Source: Methylomicrobium sp035916875 (lineage in GTDB: Bacteria > Pseudomonadota > Gammaproteobacteria > Methylococcales > Methylomonadaceae). Taken from it: DNA of 64,000 bases. A model generated the notes under the pieces. It did no database searches. It was not told the origin of the DNA and was given only the letters and a program-made list of their open reading frames with translations. Each line of letters starts with the position of its first letter. Position 1 is the first letter of the stretch. Shown here piece after piece: positions 24,802-33,597 of the stretch. The translations under genes and the position numbers were made by a program. The stretch covers positions 1 to 64,000 of the forward strand of contig NZ_JAXUHN010000087.1 of the NCBI RefSeq assembly GCF_035916875.1, read 5' to 3'.

Positions 24802-27800
24802 TTATTGGCCGGAAGCCAACGCCATTTTCGGCTCTGACAATGACTTTCCGTCGTCGGCCGTTGTCCGGTTCAACAATGGCGTCAGAGTAGGTTTCAGGAA
24901 TCTGACGATTTGCACAGGCAATGAACTGGTGAAGTGATAATTTCCGGCATCCTTACCCGAAACATAGGCAGTAAACACGCCGAAATACCGGTTGCCCAGA
25001 AAGAAGGTAAACACGGCCGCGCGACTGATGAATTGTGAGCCGATCATCTGTCCGCGCGCATTGAACATCTCCTTGCGGTGATCGCCGGTTCCGGTTTTTC
25101 CGCCCACGGGGATGACTTTGCCTTGACTATCCGTATAAACATCTTTTAGACGCGAAGCGGTTCCTCCGTCAACGACCCCGATCATCGCGCTTCTGGCGGC
25201 TATGGCGACTTCGGTCGGAAAAACGCGTTTACCTTCATTCGGCGCTTTATCCAAAATCGTCTCGTAAGGCGTTCCTTCCGCAAAGTGCAGGTTTTCAAAA
25301 CGGACGACAGGCATTCTGACACCGTCATTCAAAATGATGCCGACCAGTTCAGCCAGCGCCGCGGGACGGTCGCCGGATGCGCCGATCGAAGTCGCATAAG
25401 ACGGCGTCAGTCTGCCGAATGGATAACCGACCTGCTTCCAGGCTTCATGAATTTGCTGAAAAGCCTCCGCTTCAAGCATACTCATGATGCGGTGCTGCTG
25501 CCCGGCCTTTTTCTTTTTACCTTTGAGCAGCCAGCGGTAAACATCCAGGCGCTGTTGCGCGCTGGCCGCAACCACTTCCTCGCGGCTCGCTTGCGGATGC
25601 TCGGCAAGATAACCGGCCAGCCACAATTCGATCGGGTGTATTTTGGTGATATACCCTTGATCCTGAAGGTCGAATTTTTCCGGTGAATATTTATCGTAAA
25701 GCGAGTAAATGTCTTCCTTCGCTACAATCTCTTTCGGCAAATGCGCGCGCAAAAATTTGTCGAGTTGAGCAACGTCATGATCGGGATAAATAGCGCGGTA
25801 CAACATTGTCAGGCGCGATGATTTGAGCCATACCCTTTGGGCCAGCGCCTCCAAACGTTCTTCCGCGCTTTTACCTTGCGCCTTGGCATAAAACCGGCCA
25901 AGATAAACCTGTCCTTCCCGATCGGCAAACCTCTCCAGATATTCCTGGCGTTTCGGGCTTTCCGGATCGTCAAGCCAGCGGGCAACGCCTTCGGGTCTAT
26001 ATTGATAGTGATAAACTATGTCGCGCATCAAGCGAATGAATACCAGGTTGACCGAGTCGCGCAGGGCATCGCGCACCGACATGATCTGGTGATCATCGCT
26101 CTTCTTGAAATTATTGAAATGATGCAGGCCGCCGCCGGTGAAGAAATACTCGCCCGGACTGGCCGAATATTTGCGGTCCAGAGCCTGATTCAGTAGCGTT
26201 TGCAAATCGATTTTAGGCTGCGCCTTCAGTTGGGTGATCACCCAGTCGCTCAGATAGTCTCTGGGATGCAGTTGCACTTTATTCAATTCTTCTACGGGCT
26301 GGCCGTAATACTGCTTATAAAGCTCGGCAACCAGTTGCAGATAAAGCACCATCGTGCGCAACTTCGAGGTGGAGCCCAAATCCAGACGAATCCCCTCGTT
26401 GATATCCAGGGGTTGGTCCAGATTGTCGGTTTGCACACGCAGAAAGTTGCCTTTCGGCGTTTTTTCAAAAAGCATCAGACTATAGACGACGCGCGACAGA
26501 TCGACATTTTCATTCAGCCGCCGCTCGCCAAAGGCTCCGGCCGTGCGCGCCTCATCGGGATCGCTCAGCTTGCGCAAGGCAGTCGCCACGGCTTGCTGCG
26601 TGTTGTAATCAATCGTGGTTTTGACCGTTAAATCCAGCCGGTCAAGATCATAAATCGTCTTGACGTTCAACGCTTGCGCCAACCGGGTGCGCAATACGGC
26701 CTGAGTCTTTTTCTCAGACACGAATTGCGCCGGTATTGAATCGGCCGGTAGCGGTTTGATGGTTTCGACCTGCAAAGCCCGATCGCGCAACGACGCGGAA
26801 ATCACGCCCGCATCGGCAAGCAGCCGCAGATAACTGTTCGCCAGCGTTTGTAAAGCGTTATAACCCGGCCCCATAAAATAGGACGGACGTCTTTGCGACA
26901 ACAAAATGCAAAGCACCTGCCGGTAGGCAATCGCCTGCTGATCGGTAATGCTTTCGGTGGAATTTTGTGTCGCGGCGCGCAGCAAATTGTTCACGTCGTC
27001 GAAGTTGGCGCCAAACCAGGCCGCGAGCCCATCGCCTAAGCCATGTACTTCACCGACTTTCGGAGCGGCCGAGAGCGGCATCGAGTTGAGATAGGCTAGC
27101 GCAATCTCACGGCGCATTTCTCGGGTATCAGGTCCCAACAGATAAGCGCGGATCGAAGCCGAACCCATCTGCCGGAATTTATCGACGATCGAATTGGTAA
27201 AACCATTTGGAGAATGCCGGTATTTTTCGATCTGGGTCGCCAACGTGCTGCCGCCCGGTACATTTTTGTCCACGCCAAGCTTGTGCGCGACCATTTGAAG
27301 GCTCGCATAACCCAAGCGGTCCCACTCGACTGCGGGGTTGACCGTTACCTTCGACTCATTCAGCAATTCGCGGTTTTCGATGAATAGCAAAGTATAAAGG
27401 ACTATCGGCGGGATCGACTCGAAACTGGGATAACCGTGGTTTGGGTAGGTATTACTGAAGATCAACTGATCGGTCTGGTCGAATATTTTGAGACCAGCCT
27501 GCGTTTTTTCATGGTAAATCGAAAAAAAACCGTCATCGACCAATTGCGTCAGCATCGGCGACGAAACGGCTTGGGCCGACACCGCAAAACCGCCTTTGGT
27601 CATCCGCTCAACCGCTTCGTGCAGCAAGGTATAGCCCATGCGTTGATCATACGGACCGTATTCGGGATAGCGTATCGACGAACTCGGACCTTTTTCGAGT
27701 TTGAAGCTGATTTGTTTGCCGATATCGGAAAGATAGCGCGCCTGATACCGCGAAGTTTCGACTTCTTCGCGGACAAACTTGACGACAACAATGCCGACTA

Positions 27801-27864
27801 TCAGCAAGCCGGCCAATAGGCTCAACAGCACTATCCGGGGTAATATTCGTCTTTTATTCTGCAT
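24802..27864 (-). CDS. Large bifunctional penicillin-binding protein, atypical GT51 domain
   Basis: A ~1020-residue membrane-anchored peptidoglycan synthase. One membrane helix near the N-terminus (IVLLSLLAGLLIVGIVVVKF) is followed by a GT51 glycosyltransferase region with divergent motifs: FIENREL where most have EDRxF, and GGSTLATQIEKYRHSPNG in place of GGSTITQQ. The transpeptidase domain has all three motifs: LGSTSKLR (SxxK), RDSVNLVF (SxN) and VGGKTGTGD (KTG). The length exceeds PBP1A/1B (~850) because of extra sequence between the SxN and KTG motifs. The Glu of ENREL may still be catalytic. It is probably an accessory class A PBP. Start ATG 27864 (MQNKRRILPR); a further 33 codons upstream have no ribosome site. 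A 16-bp palindrome lies 52 bases upstream. Confidence 0.85.
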   Translation of the reverse strand: MQNKRRILPRIVLLSLLAGLLIVGIVVVKFVREEVETSRYQARYLSDIGKQISFKLEKGPSSSIRYPEYGPYDQRMGYTLLHEAVERMTKGGFAVSAQAVSSPMLTQLVDDGFFSIYHEKTQAGLKIFDQTDQLIFSNTYPNHGYPSFESIPPIVLYTLLFIENRELLNESKVTVNPAVEWDRLGYASLQMVAHKLGVDKNVPGGSTLATQIEKYRHSPNGFTNSIVDKFRQMGSASIRAYLLGPDTREMRREIALAYLNSMPLSAAPKVGEVHGLGDGLAAWFGANFDDVNNLLRAATQNSTESITDQQAIAYRQVLCILLSQRRPSYFMGPGYNALQTLANSYLRLLADAGVISASLRDRALQVETIKPLPADSIPAQFVSEKKTQAVLRTRLAQALNVKTIYDLDRLDLTVKTTIDYNTQQAVATALRKLSDPDEARTAGAFGERRLNENVDLSRVVYSLMLFEKTPKGNFLRVQTDNLDQPLDINEGIRLDLGSTSKLRTMVLYLQLVAELYKQYYGQPVEELNKVQLHPRDYLSDWVITQLKAQPKIDLQTLLNQALDRKYSASPGEYFFTGGGLHHFNNFKKSDDHQIMSVRDALRDSVNLVFIRLMRDIVYHYQYRPEGVARWLDDPESPKRQEYLERFADREGQVYLGRFYAKAQGKSAEERLEALAQRVWLKSSRLTMLYRAIYPDHDVAQLDKFLRAHLPKEIVAKEDIYSLYDKYSPEKFDLQDQGYITKIHPIELWLAGYLAEHPQASREEVVAASAQQRLDVYRWLLKGKKKKAGQQHRIMSMLEAEAFQQIHEAWKQVGYPFGRLTPSYATSIGASGDRPAALAELVGIILNDGVRMPVVRFENLHFAEGTPYETILDKAPNEGKRVFPTEVAIAARSAMIGVVDGGTASRLKDVYTDSQGKVIPVGGKTGTGDHRKEMFNARGQMIGSQFISRAAVFTFFLGNRYFGVFTAYVSGKDAGNYHFTSSLPVQIVRFLKPTLTPLLNRTTADDGKSLSEPKMALASGQ

Positions 27865-28270
27865 AGCAGGATCACGCTCAAGGCGCGATGTAACCTCTAC
27901 TTTATATATTGAGTATTCAATACGTATTGAACTTAAACCACTATCCCGGTGGCTTCTGTACATTTTGTTGCGAATGTGGAAAAATACCAGACCTTATCCT
28001 GTTGTCGACCGTATTACATCGCCCCGTTGTACCGTTTACTCGCTTTATGGTGACTCGATTCTAATTTCTGCTGATTATAGCAAAATTACTACCACAATGC
28101 CGAATCGGTTATTCGCCTCCGTTGCATATTAACAACATCGTTTGGCTTTAACGAGCTTAATGATGCTATACAACAGAACCTGAAAAACCCGGCCGCGAAA
28201 AAAATTTCCTCAACCATAGACCTCGGCTTGCTGATAAAATTTCCCACTTTCATCCGAACCGCACCCAATA
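27865..28270. other. Divergent promoter region between the PBP gene and tex
   Basis: A 406-base AT-rich gap with no gene that I can support. It holds a perfect palindrome at 27916-27931 and must contain promoters for both neighbours. Confidence 0.5.
27916..27931. promoter_or_regulatory. Perfect 16-bp palindrome upstream of the PBP gene
   Basis: TTCAATACGTATTGAA reads the same on both strands and lies 52 bases before the PBP start codon. It is surrounded by related ATTGA/TATTCAA half-sites. Size and position suit a dimeric regulator, but about one such palindrome is expected by chance in 64 kb. Confidence 0.4.
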
Positions 28271-30553
28271 ATGGACGTCATCAAACGCATCGCCGAAGAA
28301 CTCGCCGTAAACACCAGACAAGTTAGCGCCGCTGTCGCTTTGCTCGATGAAGGCGCGACCGTACCTTTCATCGCGCGCTACCGCAAGGAAGCGACCGGCG
28401 GTCTCGACGACACGCAACTTCGAAATCTTGAAGAGCGCCTGATCTATTTGCGCGAACTGAACGACCGACGCGCAGCAATTCTCGATAGCATCCGCGCACA
28501 GGAAAAACTGACGCCGGAGTTGGAAATGGCGATCAATGACGCCGATACCAAAACGCTGCTCGAAGATCTCTATCTGCCCTACAAACCCCGGCGCCGCACA
28601 AAAGCACAAATTGCCCGCGAAGCGGGGCTTGAGCCGTTGGCCGATGCGATTTTGGCCGACAGAAACCTGATTCCCGAACAATTCGCAGGAGGCTTTATCG
28701 ATACCGAAAAAGGCGTTGCGGATAGCGCAGCGGCTCTGGAAGGCGCGCGTCAAATCATCATGGAACGGTTGTCCGAGGATGCCGAACTGTTGGCGGAACT
28801 CCGCGAGCGGACCTGGAGCAAGGGCATTTTGCATGCGACCGTGACAGCCGGCAAGGAACAGGAAGCGAGCAAGTTTCGCGATTATTTCGATTATCAGGAA
28901 GCGATCCAGAAAATTCCGTCGCACAGGGCGCTGGCGCTGTTACGCGGCCGCAACGAGGATTTGCTGACACTGACCTTAAAGCCGGCTCAAGAGGAACAGC
29001 AGGAACACGATCTTTGCGCCCAATTCACTGCGAACCGGCTCGACGTGACCAACACCGCCAAACCTGCCGATGCCTGGCTAGCGGAAACGGCGAGGTTGGC
29101 CTGGAAAATCAAACTGTTTACCCGGATCGACCTGGACTTGAAAATGCGCGTGAGGGAAGCCGCCGAACAGGAAGCGATTCGGGTATTTTCGAGCAATTTG
29201 CGAGATCTTTTATTGGCCGCACCCGCCGGTCACAAAGCCACGATGGGACTCGATCCCGGCATCCGTACCGGAGTAAAAGTCGCGGTCGTCGATGCGACTG
29301 GCAAACTGTTGGCAACCGACACGATCTATCCGCATCCACCTCGGCAGGCTTGGCACGATTCGATCGCGACCCTCGCCAAATTGATCGGCCGACATCAAGT
29401 GCAATTGGTCAGTATCGGCAACGGCACCGGCTCGCGCGAAACCGATCAGTTGGTCGCCGATATACAGAAACAGCATCCGGAACTGAAATTCAGCAAAATC
29501 GTCGTCTCCGAAGCCGGGGCGTCGGTGTATTCGGCATCCGAACTGGCTGCGAAAGAATTCCCCGACCTCAATGTGTCATTGCGCGGTGCGGTCTCGATCG
29601 CCAGACGCTTGCAGGACCCTCTCGCCGAACTGGTCAAGATCGAGCCGAAATCGATCGGCGTCGGCCAGTACCAGCATGACGTTAATCAGGTGCAACTCGC
29701 ACGCGGCCTGGATGCGGTGGTCGAGGATTGCGTGAACGCGGTCGGCGTCGATGTGAATACCGCCTCTGCCGCGCTACTGAAACAGGTATCCGGACTGTCG
29801 CAAAGCGTCAGTGAAAACATTGTCGCCTATCGGAACGAACATGGCCCGTTCGCAAACCGCGCGCTGTTGAAAAAGGTGCCGCGCCTCGGCGACAAGGCCT
29901 ATGAACAAGCGGCCGGCTTTCTGCGCATCACGAACGGCGACAATCCCTTAGACGCCTCCGCGGTGCATCCGGAAACCTACCCGGTTGTCGAAGCGATCAT
30001 CAAGGACACCGGCAAATCGATCCGCGACCTGATCGGCCAATCGCAAATTCTGCGCCGACTCGATCCGGTTCGCTATACCGACGACAGATTCGGTCTGCCG
30101 ACCGTGACCGACATCCTCCAAGAACTTGAAAAACCCGGACGCGATCCGCGCCCCGAGTTCAAAAGCGTCCAATTCAAGACTGGCGTCGAGAAAATCACCG
30201 ATCTCGAGCCCGGAATGCGGCTCAACGGCGTGGTCACAAACGTCGCCAATTTCGGCGCTTTTGTCGATATCGGCGTACATCAGGACGGTCTGGTGCATAT
30301 TTCGCATCTGGCTGACAATTTCATCAAAGACCCGCGCGAGGTCGTGAAAGCAGGCGACATCGTTGAAGTCAAAGTGATTGAAGTGGATGTGGAGCGCAAA
30401 CGGATCGCCCTGTCGATGAAAGCGGACGCGGAAGTGACAAACGCGCCTAAACGCGATACGAACCAGCGCAAACCGCAAGGCAAAATCACTGCGTCCGCGC
30501 CTCCGATGCGCGGCGCGATGGCGAATGCGCTGACCAATGCACTAAAAAAGTAA
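28271..30553 (+). CDS. tex: Transcription accessory protein Tex (YhgF)
   Basis: A 760-residue nucleic-acid-binding protein of the bacterial Tex family, related to eukaryotic Spt6. Order: N-terminal helical domain (IAEELAVNTRQVSAAVALLDEGATVPFIARYRKEATG), a YqgF/RNase-H-like domain (MGLDPGIRTGVKVAVVD), helix-hairpin-helix repeats (QLARGLDAVVEDCVNAVGVDVN), and a C-terminal S1 domain (~650-720, GMRLNGVVTNVANFGAFVDIGVHQDGLVHIS). It ends in a basic tail. Tex is conserved and affects transcription and stress responses; the biochemical role is not fully known. Start ATG at 28271, single gene; length normal. Confidence 0.97.
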   Translation: MDVIKRIAEELAVNTRQVSAAVALLDEGATVPFIARYRKEATGGLDDTQLRNLEERLIYLRELNDRRAAILDSIRAQEKLTPELEMAINDADTKTLLEDLYLPYKPRRRTKAQIAREAGLEPLADAILADRNLIPEQFAGGFIDTEKGVADSAAALEGARQIIMERLSEDAELLAELRERTWSKGILHATVTAGKEQEASKFRDYFDYQEAIQKIPSHRALALLRGRNEDLLTLTLKPAQEEQQEHDLCAQFTANRLDVTNTAKPADAWLAETARLAWKIKLFTRIDLDLKMRVREAAEQEAIRVFSSNLRDLLLAAPAGHKATMGLDPGIRTGVKVAVVDATGKLLATDTIYPHPPRQAWHDSIATLAKLIGRHQVQLVSIGNGTGSRETDQLVADIQKQHPELKFSKIVVSEAGASVYSASELAAKEFPDLNVSLRGAVSIARRLQDPLAELVKIEPKSIGVGQYQHDVNQVQLARGLDAVVEDCVNAVGVDVNTASAALLKQVSGLSQSVSENIVAYRNEHGPFANRALLKKVPRLGDKAYEQAAGFLRITNGDNPLDASAVHPETYPVVEAIIKDTGKSIRDLIGQSQILRRLDPVRYTDDRFGLPTVTDILQELEKPGRDPRPEFKSVQFKTGVEKITDLEPGMRLNGVVTNVANFGAFVDIGVHQDGLVHISHLADNFIKDPREVVKAGDIVEVKVIEVDVERKRIALSMKADAEVTNAPKRDTNQRKPQGKITASAPPMRGAMANALTNALKK

Positions 30554-30575
30554 AGAAAAAAAGCTCTGCTATACT

Positions 30576-30603
30576 TGCTAGGTATTGTTAATACCTAGTA
30601 GCA
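30576..30603 (+). repeat. Inverted repeat before the TIGR04073 gene
   Basis: CTAGGTATT (30578-30586) pairs with AATACCTAG (30590-30598) around the 3-base loop GTT; TGC/GCA extends it with one bulged T. It lies between tex and the TIGR04073 start at 30613 and touches the AGGA ribosome site. No T-run follows, so it may be an operator or translation-control hairpin rather than a tex terminator. Confidence 0.7.
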
Positions 30604-30612
30604 GGACCAGAT

Positions 30613-31206
30613 ATGATGACTTTTTTCCGCTTTTTTGCATCCTTGTCACTCGTTTGCCTGACAATCGCCTATGCGCCGCTGACAGAGGCCGAGCCGATGT
30701 CTCAGGAGTGGGAGATTGATGCCCCCGCCAAGAAAATTCCGACAAAGCCGCAGAGTTATGGCGAACGCGTCGAGGAAAAAGCACTGAACAGTTTCGCGAA
30801 TATTGCGACAGGATGGCTCGAAATGCCCAAGAACGTCATCAATACGACCAATCAAAGCAATATCATCTACGGTTTTATCGGGGGCTTGGCGAAAGGCATG
30901 ATTCACACTGCGGGACGGATGGGCGTCGGTATCGCCGAATTGGTTACCCTGCCGATAGCGACCGATCCCATCATTTATCCATTGTACATCTGGGATAATT
31001 TTAATGTAGATACCGTCTACGGCAATGTGATGCAAGTGCAGGAGCAGCAGCAAAGACAGGCCCCTGTAGTCGAGATTCCGCCGGCACCACAAGCCGCCGA
31101 GCCTGTAGCACCTGCGCCCGTATCGCCGCAATCGGCGCAGATGCAGTATCCGACCGATACGAATCGCAAGATCGATGCGATTTTCAAGGACAAGATGTTG
31201 AAATAA
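30613..31206 (+). CDS. Exosortase system-associated protein, TIGR04073 family
   Basis: A 197-residue exported protein. The signal peptide ends near APLTEA|EP. The family core spans ~50-130: YGERVEEKALNSFANIATG, WLEMPKNVINTTNQSN, GFIGGLAKGMIHTAGRMG and ELVTLPIATDPIIYPLY. A Gln/Pro/Ala-rich tail follows. The family co-occurs with exosortase/PEP-CTERM systems that sort proteins to extracellular polymers, but no exosortase or PEP-CTERM protein is in this window, and the molecular role is unknown. ATGATG at 30613 with AGGA six bases upstream. Single gene after tex, probably with its own promoter. Confidence 0.82.
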   Translation: MMTFFRFFASLSLVCLTIAYAPLTEAEPMSQEWEIDAPAKKIPTKPQSYGERVEEKALNSFANIATGWLEMPKNVINTTNQSNIIYGFIGGLAKGMIHTAGRMGVGIAELVTLPIATDPIIYPLYIWDNFNVDTVYGNVMQVQEQQQRQAPVVEIPPAPQAAEPVAPAPVSPQSAQMQYPTDTNRKIDAIFKDKMLK

Positions 31207-31217
31207 AACGCGCATCA

Positions 31218-31247
31218 TTCCCTAATGGCGTCTACGCCGTTAGGGAA
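31218..31247. terminator. Inverted repeat between convergent genes
   Basis: TTCCCTAA (31218-31225) pairs with TTAGGGAA (31240-31247), with an inner GGCG/CGCC stem and a TCTA loop. Located between the TIGR04073 protein and rsfS, which converge. There is no clear T-run, so it is a weak bidirectional terminator candidate. Confidence 0.5.
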
Positions 31248-31255
31248 CAAAAAAA

Positions 31256-31606
31256 TTAAAACGACTTTCCTGCCTCTTTGGACTGATCCACCGACCAAAG
31301 CTTTTCAAGCTGGTAAAACTCGCGTGACTGCGCGGTCATTGCATGAACGATCACATCGCCCAAATCCAGCAGAACCCAATCCGATCCCAAATCACCCTCC
31401 ATACCCAACGGCTTTACGCCGAATTCAGCCAGTTTTTCGACGACATAGTCGCACAGTGCTTTCAGGTGCCGATCCGAGGTACCGGTCACTAACACCATAA
31501 AGTCGGTAAAACTGGTCTTGCCACGGACGTCGAGTGTAGTGATATATTTACCTTTCTTGTCATCCAGGACCGCCTGAACGATTTTTAGTATTTCTTCTGC
31601 TTGCAT
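31256..31606 (-). CDS. rsfS: Ribosomal silencing factor RsfS
   Basis: A 116-residue protein that binds ribosomal protein L14 and blocks subunit joining in starvation. Family blocks: DVRGKTSFTDFMVLVTGTSDRH, GDLGSDWVLLDLGDVIVHAM and FYQLEKLW. The order nadD-rsfS is conserved in many bacteria and is kept here, 30 bases apart. Start ATG 31606. Confidence 0.96.
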   Translation of the reverse strand: MQAEEILKIVQAVLDDKKGKYITTLDVRGKTSFTDFMVLVTGTSDRHLKALCDYVVEKLAEFGVKPLGMEGDLGSDWVLLDLGDVIVHAMTAQSREFYQLEKLWSVDQSKEAGKSF

Positions 31607-31636
31607 TCGTTTTCCTAAATGAGCTGATCGAAGAGA

Positions 31637-32260
31637 TCAGACTTTTTGATAAAGATGATGACTATGGATATAGTCTAATACGGCATCGGGCAATAAAAAA
31701 CGAGGATCTCGCTTTTCGGCGATCATTTTGCGGATTGCGCTAGCCGAAATATCCAGTTCGGTGATCGGCCGAAACAACAGCTTGCCGGCTTTGTGCCGTG
31801 TCAATTCGGCCGCATCGAAGACTTGCCGGGCTCTAAAAAACTCGCTTTGCAGTTGAATCGAATAGCCGGGCCGGGTCATCACGACGATATGCGCATGATC
31901 GAATAACTCAGTCCATCGATGCCAGCTTGTCAATCCGTTGAATGCGTCAACTCCGATGAACAGCAGTAATGGCCGCCGCGGAAAATCGCGGCATAACGAC
32001 CGCAGCGTATCGACCATGTAAGACGGACCATCCCTATCCAGCTCGCGGGTATCGATCACGAGCCCGGGCAGATTTTCAGTCGCGAGACGCAGCATGTCGA
32101 GCCGCATCTTCGGCATCGCGGAAGGTTCCGACCGATGCGGCGGGGTTTTGTTCGGAAGCAGACGCACTTCGTCCAGCTTAAAAATCTCCCTGACCTCGAT
32201 AATGGCGCGCAGATGGCCGTAATGTACCGGGTCGAAGGTGCCGCCGAAGATGCCGATCAT
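31637..32260 (-). CDS. nadD: Nicotinate-nucleotide adenylyltransferase
   Basis: A 207-residue enzyme converting nicotinate mononucleotide to deamido-NAD in NAD synthesis. The nucleotidyltransferase signature GGTFDPVHYGHLRAI opens the protein; NKTPPHR and the C-terminal ISASAIRKMIAEKR complete the ATP site. Its ATG follows the proA stop directly (TAAATG), so both are in one transcript with rsfS. Confidence 0.96.
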   Translation of the reverse strand: MIGIFGGTFDPVHYGHLRAIIEVREIFKLDEVRLLPNKTPPHRSEPSAMPKMRLDMLRLATENLPGLVIDTRELDRDGPSYMVDTLRSLCRDFPRRPLLLFIGVDAFNGLTSWHRWTELFDHAHIVVMTRPGYSIQLQSEFFRARQVFDAAELTRHKAGKLLFRPITELDISASAIRKMIAEKRDPRFLLPDAVLDYIHSHHLYQKV

Positions 32261-33517
32261 TTATCGGCGAATATGGCCATCGCCGAGCACGATGAATTTC
32301 AGCGTGGTAAGCCCCGCCAACCCGACCGGCCCGCGCGCATGCAGCTTGTCGGTGCTGATGCCGATTTCGGCGCCTAATCCGTATTCAAAACCATCCGCGA
32401 AACGCGTCGAAGCATTCACCATCACCGAACTCGAATCGACCTCACGCAAAAAGCGCCGCGCCAACGTGTAATTTTCAGTCATGATCGCGTCGGTATGTTG
32501 AGAACCGTAACGGTTGATATGGAAAATCGCCTCGTCGATTCCGGCCACGATCTTGATCGACAATATCGGCGCCAAATATTCAGTGACCCAGTCTTCCTCG
32601 GTCGCGCGCGTCGCGGAAGGAATCAGCGAACAGGTTTTCGGACAACCGCGCAGTTCTACGCCTTTTTGCCGGTATTGTTCGGCCAGAAGCGGCAAGACTT
32701 GCCCGGCAATCGCTTCTGCAACCAATAGCGTTTCCATTGCGTTGCAGACGCCGTAACGGTGCGTCTTTGCGTTGACCGCGACCTTTACCGCTTTGTCGAT
32801 GTCGGCCGAGTCGTCGATATAAACATGACAAATACCGTCCAGGTGCTTGATCACCGGAATCGTCGCATTGTTCGCGATGCGTTCGATCAGACTCTTGCCT
32901 CCGCGCGGCACGATAACATCGACATATCTGTCCATCGTGATCAACTCGCCGACGGCTTCACGGTCTGTCGTTTCCACCACCTGCACCGCGTCACTCGGCA
33001 AACCGGCCGCCTCCAAACCCTCGGAGATACAGGCTGCGATCGCTTTGTTTGAATGAATCGACTCCGAGCCGCCGCGCAAGATGCAGGCATTGCCCGCTTT
33101 CAGGCACAAGGCCGCCGCATCGACGGTCACGTTCGGACGCGATTCGTAAATGATGCCGATCACGCCGAGTGGCACGCGCATCTGACCAACCTGAATGCCG
33201 CTGGGCCGGTAATTCAGACCGGTGATTTCGCCGACCGGGTCCGGCAATGCGGCCACCTGCTGCAAGCCGTCAATCATGGTTTGTATAGCCTTTTCAGACA
33301 GCGTCAACCGGTCCAGTAATGCCGCATCCAGGCCATTCGCGCGGCCGGCATCGAGGTCCTTATTGTTTTCCGCTTTCAACATGTCGCGGCGGCTGTCGAG
33401 CGCTTCGGCGATTTTCAGCAACGCCAGATTCTTCCTTCCGGTCTCGGCACGGCTGATTTCTGTTCCGGCTTGTCTTGCCTTGATTCCAAGACCCTGCATG
33501 TACTCTCTGATGCCCAA
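32261..33517 (-). CDS. proA: Gamma-glutamyl phosphate reductase
   Basis: A 418-residue NADPH-dependent enzyme that reduces gamma-glutamyl phosphate to the semialdehyde in proline synthesis. Key blocks: PLGVIGIIYESRPNVTVDAAALC, LKAGNACILRGGSE, and the catalytic cysteine in HRYGVCNAMETLLV. Start uncertain: TTG 33517 gives IREYMQGLGIKAR, which aligns with longer ProA N-termini, while ATG 33499 has AGAGAG only three bases upstream. I keep the TTG. proB is not adjacent. It heads proA-nadD-rsfS. Confidence 0.95.
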   Translation of the reverse strand: MGIREYMQGLGIKARQAGTEISRAETGRKNLALLKIAEALDSRRDMLKAENNKDLDAGRANGLDAALLDRLTLSEKAIQTMIDGLQQVAALPDPVGEITGLNYRPSGIQVGQMRVPLGVIGIIYESRPNVTVDAAALCLKAGNACILRGGSESIHSNKAIAACISEGLEAAGLPSDAVQVVETTDREAVGELITMDRYVDVIVPRGGKSLIERIANNATIPVIKHLDGICHVYIDDSADIDKAVKVAVNAKTHRYGVCNAMETLLVAEAIAGQVLPLLAEQYRQKGVELRGCPKTCSLIPSATRATEEDWVTEYLAPILSIKIVAGIDEAIFHINRYGSQHTDAIMTENYTLARRFLREVDSSSVMVNASTRFADGFEYGLGAEIGISTDKLHARGPVGLAGLTTLKFIVLGDGHIRR

Positions 33518-33597
33518 AACCGATACCTGCTAATTTGCTTAATAAACTTGCGATTATATCGGTTCTGCCAGCGATGCAACAACTGCAAAAATCTGGA

